Of a stretch of DNA of 47,168 bases, positions 38,866 to 45,999 are shown one piece after another (position 1 is the stretch's first letter; every line of letters begins with the position of its first letter). The stretch spans positions 1 to 47,168 of the forward strand of contig CALBQR010000005.1 of assembly GCA_937899895.1 (NCBI GenBank), written 5' to 3'. This DNA comes from an uncultured Alistipes sp. Its GTDB lineage: Bacteria > Bacteroidota > Bacteroidia > Bacteroidales > Rikenellaceae. Both the position numbers and the translations under genes were made by a program. The notes below the pieces were generated by a model. It did not search any database. It had not been told where the DNA came from and saw only the letters and a list, made by a program, of their open reading frames with translations.

Positions 38866-41163
38866 ATGCAGGAAAATCTGGTAATCGTCGAGTCGCCTGC
38901 CAAGGCAAAGACGATTGAAAAATTTTTGGGTAAGGACTTCGTGGTCAAGTCGAGCTTCGGCCACATCCGCGATCTGGCCAAGAAGGATCTGGGTATCGAC
39001 CTCGAAGAGGGATTCAAGCCTATCTACGAGATCCCCGACGACAAGAAGAAGGTCGTAGCCGAATTGAGCAAACTTTCGCGTAGTGTCAAAACCGTATGGT
39101 TGGCATCCGATGAGGACCGCGAGGGAGAGGCTATCGCTTGGCACCTCACAGAGGTTCTGGATCTGCCCGTCGAAACAACTAAACGAATTGTATTCCACGA
39201 AATTACAAAGAAAGCGATCCTCAACGCAATCGAGGAGCCGCGAACAGTCAATATGGACCTTGTCAATGCGCAGCAGGCTCGCCGCGTATTGGACCGCTTG
39301 GTGGGCTTCGAGCTTTCGCCCGTGCTCTGGAAGAAGGTTAAGCCGAGTCTGTCGGCAGGCCGCGTGCAGAGCGTGGCGGTCAGACTGCTGGTTGAGCGCG
39401 AGAGAGAGATCATCGACTTCCAGCCTACGGATTACTTCCGTGTTGTGGCCCTGTTCTCGCTTGCAGGCGATGAATCGACGCAGTTCCGCGCCGAGTTGAA
39501 CCGCCGCTTCGAGAAGCGCGAGGAGGCTGTTGCCTTCCTCGAAAGCTGCAAGGGGGCACGTTTCTCGGTCGTGAAGAGCGAGGAGAAGCCTTCGCAGCGC
39601 GTTCCCGCACCCCCATTCACCACCTCGACCTTGCAGCAGGAGGCAGGTCGTAAGTTGGGTATGTCGGTATCGCAGACAATGTCGCTCGCACAGCGTCTGT
39701 ATGAGCAGGGTTTGATTACCTATATGCGTACCGACTCGGTCAATCTGTCGGGTCAGGCTCTGGCGCAGACCAAGGAGGAGGTTATCAAACTCTTTGGCGA
39801 GAAGTATCACCAGATTCGCAACTATAAGACCAAAACCAAAGGCGCACAGGAGGCTCACGAGGCTATCCGCCCCTCATATTTGGAGCGCACGACGATTGAT
39901 GGCAATGCTGCCGAGAAACGCCTCTATGAGCTGATCTGGAAGCGCACCGTGGCATCGCAGATGGTGGCTGCCGAGATCGACCGCACGATCGTTACGATTG
40001 ATATGAACGACGGCGAGGCACAGTTCATCGCTACGGGTGAGGTGATCCGTTTCGACGGTTTCTTGAAACTCTACTCGGAATCGACCGACGACGATCAGAC
40101 GGCCGACGCAACGCAGGGTATGCTGCCCGCGCTGTCGGTAGGTCAGCAGCTCGATGTGCAGACAATCACCGCTACGCAGCGTTTCACGCAGGCACCGACG
40201 CGCTATAACGAGGCTCTGCTCGTGAAGCGTTTGGAGGAGCTGGGTATCGGTCGTCCTTCGACCTACGCACCGACCATCACGACGATCATCAATCGCGGTT
40301 ATGTCGTAAAGCAGAATAAGGATGGCGTTAAGCGTTCGTACGAGCAGCTGACGCTCGATGGCAATCGCATCAAGAGCAAGATGCACTCGGAGAATATCGG
40401 TAAGGAGAAGAGCCGTCTGGCTCCCACGGATATCGGTATGGTTGTGAATGACTACTTGGAGAGCTCGTTCCCTACGATTATGGACTACAACTTCACGGCG
40501 AGCGTCGAGAAGCAGTTCGATGAGATTGCCGAGGGCGAGATGGAGTGGAATAAGATGATCAGCGAGTTCTACTCGAACTTCCACCCGACAGTTGAGCAGG
40601 CACTCGAAACCCAATCGACCAAGACCAATCAGGTGCGTGTGCTGGGCATTGATCCCGTATCGGGCAAGGAGGTTTCGGCACGTATTGGTCGCTACGGCCC
40701 GATGGTGCAGATTGGCGGCAACAATGGCGAAAAGGCCCGTTTTGCAGGTCTGAAAGCGGGTCAGTTAATCGCTTCGATCACGTTGGAGGAGGCGTTGGAG
40801 CTCTTCTCGTTGCCGCGCGATCTGGGCGAGCTGAATGGCGATCAGCTGGTGGTCGGCCTGGGTAAGTTCGGTCCCTACCTGCGCAACAACAACAAATTTA
40901 CCTCGCTGCCCAAGGGTGAGGACCCATATACGATCAGCTACGAGCGTGCCGTTGAGCTTGTCTTGGCGCACGAGCGACAGGTAGCGACGACAAATACCCC
41001 CGTCAAGAGTTTTGCCGAGGATGCCGATCTGCTGATCAAGAATGGTCGCTATGGCGTCTATATCGCCTACAAGGGCAAGAACTATCGAATCCCGAAGGGC
41101 CGCAAGGTTGAGGATTTGAGCTATGAGGATTGTCTTAAAATTATAGACGGAAGCAAGAAATAG
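38866..41163 (+). CDS. topA: DNA topoisomerase I (type IA)
   Basis: 765 residues. It relaxes negative supercoils through a 5'-phosphotyrosine link. The TOPRIM domain is at the N-terminus (VIVESPAKAKTIEKFLG; ASDEDREGEAIAWHL with the DxDxE metal ligands). The active tyrosine is about residue 286 in GLITYMRTDSV. The body has KKVKPSLSAGRVQSVAVRLL and ELGIGRPSTYAPTI. The C-terminus carries Topo_C repeat units (IGRYGPMVQIG, LGKFGPYLRNN, NGRYGVYIAYKGKNYRIP) instead of zinc fingers, as is usual in Bacteroidota. Confidence 0.96.
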   Translation: MQENLVIVESPAKAKTIEKFLGKDFVVKSSFGHIRDLAKKDLGIDLEEGFKPIYEIPDDKKKVVAELSKLSRSVKTVWLASDEDREGEAIAWHLTEVLDLPVETTKRIVFHEITKKAILNAIEEPRTVNMDLVNAQQARRVLDRLVGFELSPVLWKKVKPSLSAGRVQSVAVRLLVEREREIIDFQPTDYFRVVALFSLAGDESTQFRAELNRRFEKREEAVAFLESCKGARFSVVKSEEKPSQRVPAPPFTTSTLQQEAGRKLGMSVSQTMSLAQRLYEQGLITYMRTDSVNLSGQALAQTKEEVIKLFGEKYHQIRNYKTKTKGAQEAHEAIRPSYLERTTIDGNAAEKRLYELIWKRTVASQMVAAEIDRTIVTIDMNDGEAQFIATGEVIRFDGFLKLYSESTDDDQTADATQGMLPALSVGQQLDVQTITATQRFTQAPTRYNEALLVKRLEELGIGRPSTYAPTITTIINRGYVVKQNKDGVKRSYEQLTLDGNRIKSKMHSENIGKEKSRLAPTDIGMVVNDYLESSFPTIMDYNFTASVEKQFDEIAEGEMEWNKMISEFYSNFHPTVEQALETQSTKTNQVRVLGIDPVSGKEVSARIGRYGPMVQIGGNNGEKARFAGLKAGQLIASITLEEALELFSLPRDLGELNGDQLVVGLGKFGPYLRNNNKFTSLPKGEDPYTISYERAVELVLAHERQVATTNTPVKSFAEDADLLIKNGRYGVYIAYKGKNYRIPKGRKVEDLSYEDCLKIIDGSKK

Positions 41164-41236
41164 TTGTTTCGGTCAAAATTTTTCGCTATCTTGCGGAGCG
41201 TTTTCCACCTTTTCGAGGGTCGAACAACGCTCCGCA
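41164..41236 (+). promoter_or_regulatory. Promoter with 12-bp inverted repeat ahead of the C1 peptidase gene
   Basis: TTG (41164-41166), 20 nt, TATCTTGC (41187-41194), one base off TAnnTTTG. A perfect 12-bp inverted repeat, TTGCGGAGCGTT (41191-41202) and AACGCTCCGCAA (41225-41236), begins inside the -7 element. It encloses a 22-nt loop with a smaller CC/GG pairing. It could be an operator, an RNA hairpin at the 5' end of the message, or a terminator for topA, although no T-run follows directly. Confidence 0.6.
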
Positions 41237-41285
41237 AGTGCATTTTTGACAAGTTATTAATACAAAATAAAACAAACTACTTACT

Positions 41286-42479
41286 ATGAAAAAACTTATT
41301 TTCAGCGTGCTGTTCGTAGCGTTGGCATTTGGCGCACAGGCACAGCGCAAGGGTGAGGCTCCGAAGGCAGAGGGCTACAAGATCACCGATAAGGATTGTG
41401 TCGAGGCAACCTCGATCAAGGATCAGAGCCGCAGTGGTACCTGTTGGAGCTTTTCGGGCACAGCGTTCCTCGAAAGCGAGATTTTGAAGAAGGGCGGTGA
41501 GGCTGTCGATCTGTCGGAGATGTGGATCGTACGCCACTGCTACGAGCAGAAGGCCGAGAAGTTCGTTCGTCTGCACGGTATGCTGAACTTCGGTCAGGGC
41601 GGTGCTACGCACGACGTGATGAACGCAATCGAGGAGTTCGGTATCGTTCCCGAAGAGGTCTATCGCGGTCTGAACTACGGTAGCGAGAAGCACAACCACT
41701 ACGAGGTTGATGCTCTGTTGCGCGGTTATTTGGAGGGCGTTGTGAAGCAGAAGACCCTCTCGCCCGCGTGGAAAGATGGTTTCAACGCTATTCTCGACGT
41801 ATATTTCGGCCCGAAGGTTGAGAAGTTCACCTACAACGGCAAGGAGTACACTCCGAAGTCGTTTGCCGAGTCGCTGCCCGTCGATATGTCGGACTACATC
41901 TCGTTCACCTCGTTCACGCATCACCCCTTCTATACGCAGTTCGCAATCGCAGTTCCCGATAACTGGGCTTGGGGTCTGTCGTACAACGTTCCCATCGACG
42001 AGCTGATGGAGATTATGGATGCGTCGCTCGATGCAGGCCACTCGATCTATTGGGCTACCGACGTGAGCGAAAAGGGTTTCAGCCGTCAGCTGGCTCTGGG
42101 TGTTGTTCCCACGGTCAAGTTGGAGAACTTGGAGGGCACCGAGGCAGAGCGTTGGGGTAAGATGACTCCGCAGGAGCGCGACGCTGCTCTGTACAGCTTC
42201 TCGAAGCCGACCGCAGAACTCGAAATCAATCAGCAGATGCGCCAGGTGGCTTACGACAAGTACGAGACCACCGACGACCACGGTATGCAGATCGTAGGTC
42301 GCGCCGAGGATCAGATCGGTAACAAGTACTTCAAGGTGAAGAACTCGTGGGGCGAGGTAGGTCCTTACAAGGGTTACTACTACTTCTCGTACCCCTTCGC
42401 GGCTTACAAGACGATGAACATCGTTGTAAATAAGAACGTCGTTCCCGCGAAGATCCGCAAGGCTTGCGGTATTGAGTAA
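41286..42479 (+). CDS. Secreted C1-family aminopeptidase (PepC/bleomycin hydrolase-like)
   Basis: 397 residues. A signal peptide ends near AQAQ (about 18-20), unlike the cytoplasmic PepC of Lactobacillales. The papain-type catalytic set is intact: Gln47 and Cys53 in DQSRSGTCWSFSG, His at about 332 in TDDHGMQIVG and Asn at about 353 in VKNSWGE. The HGMQI and C-terminal region are typical of the C1B (bleomycin hydrolase) branch, which trims N-terminal residues in a self-compartmentalised hexamer. The C-terminus ends in GIE rather than the long autolytic tail. It probably digests peptides in the periplasm or outside the cell. Confidence 0.9.
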   Translation: MKKLIFSVLFVALAFGAQAQRKGEAPKAEGYKITDKDCVEATSIKDQSRSGTCWSFSGTAFLESEILKKGGEAVDLSEMWIVRHCYEQKAEKFVRLHGMLNFGQGGATHDVMNAIEEFGIVPEEVYRGLNYGSEKHNHYEVDALLRGYLEGVVKQKTLSPAWKDGFNAILDVYFGPKVEKFTYNGKEYTPKSFAESLPVDMSDYISFTSFTHHPFYTQFAIAVPDNWAWGLSYNVPIDELMEIMDASLDAGHSIYWATDVSEKGFSRQLALGVVPTVKLENLEGTEAERWGKMTPQERDAALYSFSKPTAELEINQQMRQVAYDKYETTDDHGMQIVGRAEDQIGNKYFKVKNSWGEVGPYKGYYYFSYPFAAYKTMNIVVNKNVVPAKIRKACGIE

Positions 42480-42497
42480 CGAACTGTAATCCTGACG

Positions 42498-42537
42498 ATT
42501 AAAGCCGCACTCGGAGAATTTCGGGTGCGGCTTTTTA
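42498..42537 (+). terminator. Terminator of the C1 peptidase gene
   Basis: AAAGCCGCAC pairs with GTGCGGCTTT around a GGAGAATTTC-type loop, followed by T's. Confidence 0.85.
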
Positions 42538-42745
42538 GTTCAAGATTCTGATTAATATATCATAAAGTTTATTCTATTCTAAAAGAAGTATTTATCTTCA
42601 ACTATTTGCTTATAAAGAACGGAACACTCTCTATAAATCAAGTTGTTAAATTATTTTATATCCCCCAAAGAACATTTGGAAATTATTGGGAACATTTGTA
42701 ATTTTGTTTTAGCCCTAAAGTATATTTATCAATTTTAGACTCATA
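42538..42745 (+). promoter_or_regulatory. AT-rich upstream region of the island gene
   Basis: A 208-nt AT-rich stretch without a gene. TATATTTA (42721-42728), with TTG about 22 nt upstream (42697-42699), is the best promoter candidate, giving a short leader before the ATG at 42746. GAACATTTG is repeated at 42670-42678 and 42690-42698, a 20-bp period (about two helical turns), which could be an operator. Confidence 0.4.
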
Positions 42746-44020
42746 ATGCAGATGAGATCTTTTTGGTCTTTTAAGGCAGCATTCTATGCCTTTATGAGGA
42801 TATTCATTAAAATAATTCCATTTATGGGGTTATTTGCACTAATTGGAGTTTGTTTGGATTGTATAAGAGCCCAACAAATTACGATCCTAGATATAGTGCT
42901 CATTGTTTTAAATTTTTCTGTGTTTGCCAGTTATACATATCTGCTTTTTGAAGAGTATCTCTTAAAAACATTTAATATATTTAAGAAAACAGCAGAAATA
43001 ATATTCAAATCTATATTTTATATAGGTTTTTTAGGTGCTATATGTTTATTAATTTGTGGATATCTAAATATAATAAGTGTATATAGTGTAAATACTGCAT
43101 ATTTGAGTTATACACTAATCGGCTTAACGGTATTTTCTTTCTTCTTATATGTTTTAAGGAACAAATTCTTACAATATGCAACATCAATATCCTTAATAGT
43201 ATATAGAATTACAATGCTTGTTTTTATAACTATTACATCATTATTATATGTATTATTAAGTATAAAATGCTGTTTGACGGATGCTGGTATATACGATTAT
43301 ATTTCTTTATTAACGGCTTTTATCTCTATTTGGTGCGTTTATTTGTCGTTCTATCATAATTTCGTTTATCTTAATTACAAACGATCGCAATATCTATTGT
43401 TTTTGAGAAATTTTTCCATGGACGAGCGAATCGTAGAATCAAAATTGTTGTTGGAACTTGAAAATGCTTGTAATAGATTAAGATTATTTTTTATGAGAAT
43501 AGGTAATCCTAGAACGGTGTTTGATGGTATATTTCCAGGTAAAACATTTTATCTAAAAACAGTAAATTGGAAAGAATTATTGCGACATCATATTAAGGAT
43601 GCAAAAGTTGTATTTACTGTTATGTCTTATTCTGATGGCTTGTTTTGGGAAATCTTTAATCATGTTCAGTATTCATCTAAATTTATATATCATATTTTAG
43701 ATATAGTAAAGATGAGAGAAGATCTCAAAGAGGGGAAATATGACAGTATTAAACACACAAAACTGGGAGGAATATTATTTTTTGTGTGTAATTGCTATAA
43801 TGGACCTTTTGCAGTAAAGGATAGTGGTATTTCTGTTTCATTTACATTCAATAATGATAACTTGATTATAAGTTGCCACGTGGAACATATAATAGAATGT
43901 ATGGTGGCCCCAAATAACGTTGTAAAAACAGAACAAATAGATGTCATAAAACTTGGTTATTATGAAGAATTAAAGAAAGAGAGTATATGTTATCAAGGAG
44001 TAACCTATATCATAGGTTGA
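42746..44020 (+). CDS. Six-helix membrane protein with C-terminal TIR/STALD-like domain
   Basis: 424 residues. About six membrane helices fill residues 12-205; a cytoplasmic domain follows. That domain has, in order, YLLFLRNFSMDE (about 215), LENACNRLR, MRIGNPRT, FYLKTVNWKELLRHHIKDAK and VVFTVMSYSDGLFWEIF (Glu at about 302). The pattern (LRxF.D, GxP, W..hI..A..V, GhxWE) is one I know from bacterial membrane proteins related to the TIR/STALD nucleotide-processing superfamily. There the Glu in WE would be the catalytic glutamate. Function is inferred, not shown. Composition is far more AT-rich than either neighbour, and the gene stands alone between two terminators, so recent transfer is likely. 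It could be a defence or toxin-type effector. Confidence 0.6.
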   Translation: MQMRSFWSFKAAFYAFMRIFIKIIPFMGLFALIGVCLDCIRAQQITILDIVLIVLNFSVFASYTYLLFEEYLLKTFNIFKKTAEIIFKSIFYIGFLGAICLLICGYLNIISVYSVNTAYLSYTLIGLTVFSFFLYVLRNKFLQYATSISLIVYRITMLVFITITSLLYVLLSIKCCLTDAGIYDYISLLTAFISIWCVYLSFYHNFVYLNYKRSQYLLFLRNFSMDERIVESKLLLELENACNRLRLFFMRIGNPRTVFDGIFPGKTFYLKTVNWKELLRHHIKDAKVVFTVMSYSDGLFWEIFNHVQYSSKFIYHILDIVKMREDLKEGKYDSIKHTKLGGILFFVCNCYNGPFAVKDSGISVSFTFNNDNLIISCHVEHIIECMVAPNNVVKTEQIDVIKLGYYEELKKESICYQGVTYIIG

Positions 44021-44045
44021 TAAATAAAATTTTATATTATTAGTA

Positions 44046-44078
44046 AAGAAAAAGCCACCCCATTTCGGAGTGGCTTAA
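44046..44078 (-). terminator. Terminator of the aminopeptidase P gene
   Basis: On the minus strand AAGCCAC and GTGGCTT pair (with CC/GG above), followed by TTTTCTTT. It also separates the AT-rich island gene from pepP. Confidence 0.8.
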
Positions 44079-44109
44079 TTCTGCATTTTGAATTGCAAAT
44101 AGCAAAGAT

Positions 44110-45504
44110 CTATCGCGCCATAAATGCCTCGATCTCCTCGACCGTTGCGGGGATCTTCTTGCTACCGATAATGCGGCAACCGCCGTCAGTAACGAGCAGA
44201 TCGTCTTCGATACGGATACCGCCGAAGTCGCGGTAGCTCTCCAAGCGATCGTAATTGACAATGCCCGAATAGAGACCCTCGGCGCGGCACTTGTCGATCA
44301 GCGCGGGAATGAAATAGATACCCGGCTCATCGCTCAGTACCGTGCCCTTGCGCAGGCGCCACGTAGCGCGGTGAACGCACGTTGCCGACTGTGCGGCACG
44401 CTCCGCGAGCTGCGAGTAGTCGAAACTACGCTCGCCGATGTTTTCGCAATCGTGAACATCAAGGCCGATACCGTGGCCCAAACCGTGGGGCATAAACATA
44501 TACATTGCGCCAGCCTCAACAGCGTCTTCGGCCGAGCCGTTGATCAGACCGATCGAGCGAAGTCCCTCTGCCAGCGAGAGATAGGCCGCACGATGAACCT
44601 CACTCATATACATCATTCCGGGGCGAACGATCTTGGCAATGTGGTCGTGAGCCGCCAGCACGATCTCATAAATCTCGCGCTGCTTCTGTGTAAATTTGCC
44701 GCTTACGGGGTAGGTACGCGTGTGGTCCGAGATGTAGTTCATCAGGTTCTCGCCACCGCAATCAACCAACAACAGGCGACCATTTTCGAGCACACCCTCC
44801 GAGTTGAGATTGTGCAACGTCTCGCCGTGCTGCGATACGATCGACGGGAACGATACACCGAGGCCCATCGACTTGGCAACGCCCTCGATCTTGCCCGCAA
44901 TTTCGCGCTCGATAAGACCCTCACGACACATCTTCATTGCGGTCGTATGCATCTCATAACCAATCAGAAAGGCATTCTCCAACTGCTCGATCTCCTCGTC
45001 GCTCTTCACCTCGCGCATCTCGGCTACGGCAAACATCAAATCGATCGACTTGTGCTCGTGCAGCATCTCGATACCCAGACCGAGCAACGACGAAATCAAC
45101 ATCTTCGACTCGCCACGATAGGGGGGCAGATAGTGCACACGACGATTCAACATCACCGCCTTGCGCATTGCAGGAGCAAGCTCCGCGAGAGGAGCCGTCT
45201 TGGTTACGCCCACCTGCGCACCAAGCTCTGCAACAGCGGGTTGCGGACCTGTCCAGATGATATCTTCAACCGTAAAATCGTCGCCATAGAGCGTTGCCTC
45301 GCCCGTCTCGGCATCAATCACACCCACCATCGAAGGCAGATTCAAACCGAAAAAGTAGAGAAACGTCGAATCCTGACGGAAATAGTAAGCATTGTTGGGG
45401 TAGTTGTTCGGCGAGGGCATATTACCCGGAAGCAAGATCACTCCCTTGCCGATTCTGCGGCAGAGCTCTGCGCGACGTGCCGCGTAAGTGTTTGCGCTGA
45501 ACAT
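44110..45504 (-). CDS. pepP: Xaa-Pro aminopeptidase (M24B, aminopeptidase P)
   Basis: 464 residues in the two-domain pita-bread fold. The N-terminal creatinase-like domain has GKGVILLPGNMPSPNNYPNN and YYFRQDSTFLYFFGLNLPSM. The catalytic domain carries the dinuclear metal ligands: Asp in LLVDCGGENLM, Asp in YISDHTRTYPV, His in GLGHGIGLDVHD, Glu in SDEPGIYFIP, Glu in GGIRIEDDLLVT. It cleaves N-terminal residues ahead of proline. No signal peptide is seen, so it is cytoplasmic. The upstream gap is occupied by repeats, and no clear promoter was found. Confidence 0.93.
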   Translation of the reverse strand: MFSANTYAARRAELCRRIGKGVILLPGNMPSPNNYPNNAYYFRQDSTFLYFFGLNLPSMVGVIDAETGEATLYGDDFTVEDIIWTGPQPAVAELGAQVGVTKTAPLAELAPAMRKAVMLNRRVHYLPPYRGESKMLISSLLGLGIEMLHEHKSIDLMFAVAEMREVKSDEEIEQLENAFLIGYEMHTTAMKMCREGLIEREIAGKIEGVAKSMGLGVSFPSIVSQHGETLHNLNSEGVLENGRLLLVDCGGENLMNYISDHTRTYPVSGKFTQKQREIYEIVLAAHDHIAKIVRPGMMYMSEVHRAAYLSLAEGLRSIGLINGSAEDAVEAGAMYMFMPHGLGHGIGLDVHDCENIGERSFDYSQLAERAAQSATCVHRATWRLRKGTVLSDEPGIYFIPALIDKCRAEGLYSGIVNYDRLESYRDFGGIRIEDDLLVTDGGCRIIGSKKIPATVEEIEAFMAR

Positions 45505-45571
45505 AGTTGTGGTTCTTTATAAAAGTTTATACGTTTAATTATCGTTCTGTTATGCCTTGATCTCGAAGCTC

Positions 45572-45662
45572 CGCCGCCGTGGGCGGCGCAGGCAATTCTG
45601 ACCCCACCCTAAATCCCTCCCTCAGGGAGGGACTTGGTCGCTACGCTCCGAGGTCGCGGCGA
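45572..45662. repeat. Palindromic element, family B copy 2
   Basis: First hairpin CGCCGCC-GTG-GGCGGCG (45572-45588); a linker starting GCAATTCTGACCCCACCCTA; second hairpin CCCTCCC-TCA-GGGAGGG (45615-45631); then GACTTGG facing CCGAGGTC. It shares 51 identical bases with copy 3 from 45592 onward. Confidence 0.75.
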
Positions 45663-45716
45663 TTAACGGTTTTCGTTATATATGTTATTTCGTACTATTC
45701 TTTGCTCTCCTTGACG

Positions 45717-45808
45717 CGCGACGTGCCGTCGCGGTTGCAATTCTGACCCCACCCTAAATCCCTCCCTCAGGGAGGGACTTGGTCGCTTGCGCTCCGAAGT
45801 CGCGGCGA
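45717..45808. repeat. Palindromic element, family B copy 3
   Basis: First hairpin CGCGACG-TGC-CGTCGCG (45717-45733); the same linker as copy 2; second hairpin CCCTCCC-TCA-GGGAGGG (45760-45776); third GACTTGG facing CCGAAGTC. The first hairpin has a different sequence from copies 1 and 2 but the same 7-bp stem and 3-nt loop. Confidence 0.75.
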
Positions 45809-45869
45809 TTAACGGCTGTGCGTTATATTAATTATACGTTTAATTATCGTTTTTATTATATCTTAATCT

Positions 45870-45945
45870 CATTATCTGCGGCTGGGGGGGGCGCGCAACT
45901 TCGTTTGCGCGAGCCGCAGATAATGACGAAATTCAACGAATTTCG
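45870..45945. repeat. Palindromic element, family A copy 2
   Basis: Outer arms CATTATCTGCGGC (45870-45882) and GCCGCAGATAATG (45913-45925); inner stem CGCGCAA (45892-45898) / TTGCGCG (45905-45911) with a run of eight G before it; second hairpin CGAAATTC-AAC-GAATTTCG (45927-45945). The layout is the same as the copy at 27088, with different arm sequences. Confidence 0.75.
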
Positions 45946-45999
45946 ATTATCTAATTCTTCTTAATTCAAACTCAAAACCCAATTTTGAATCTCACCCTC

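Larger units (their letters stand above)
45527..45851. repeat. 20-bp direct repeats flanking a family B pair
   Basis: TTATACGTTTAATTATCGTT occurs exactly at 45527-45546 and 45832-45851, bracketing 285 bp that contain two family B elements. The arrangement suggests a segmental duplication or an insertion footprint. Confidence 0.75.
45505..45999. other. Repeat-rich intergenic region
   Basis: A 495-nt gap without a gene. In order it holds a 20-bp repeat unit (45527), family B copy 2, family B copy 3, the second 20-bp unit (45832), and family A copy 2. Open frames here are short and follow the repeats, so none is called. Confidence 0.7.

Noticed and set aside
41191..41236. The 12-bp inverted repeat as a Rho-independent terminator of topA
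   Set aside because: No T-run follows the stem directly, and the left arm lies inside a promoter-like -7 element. It was kept as a regulatory palindrome instead.
45569..45945. A CRISPR array in the repeat-rich gap
   Set aside because: Repeats are few, palindromic, of unequal spacing and partly different in sequence. No regular spacers and no cas genes.
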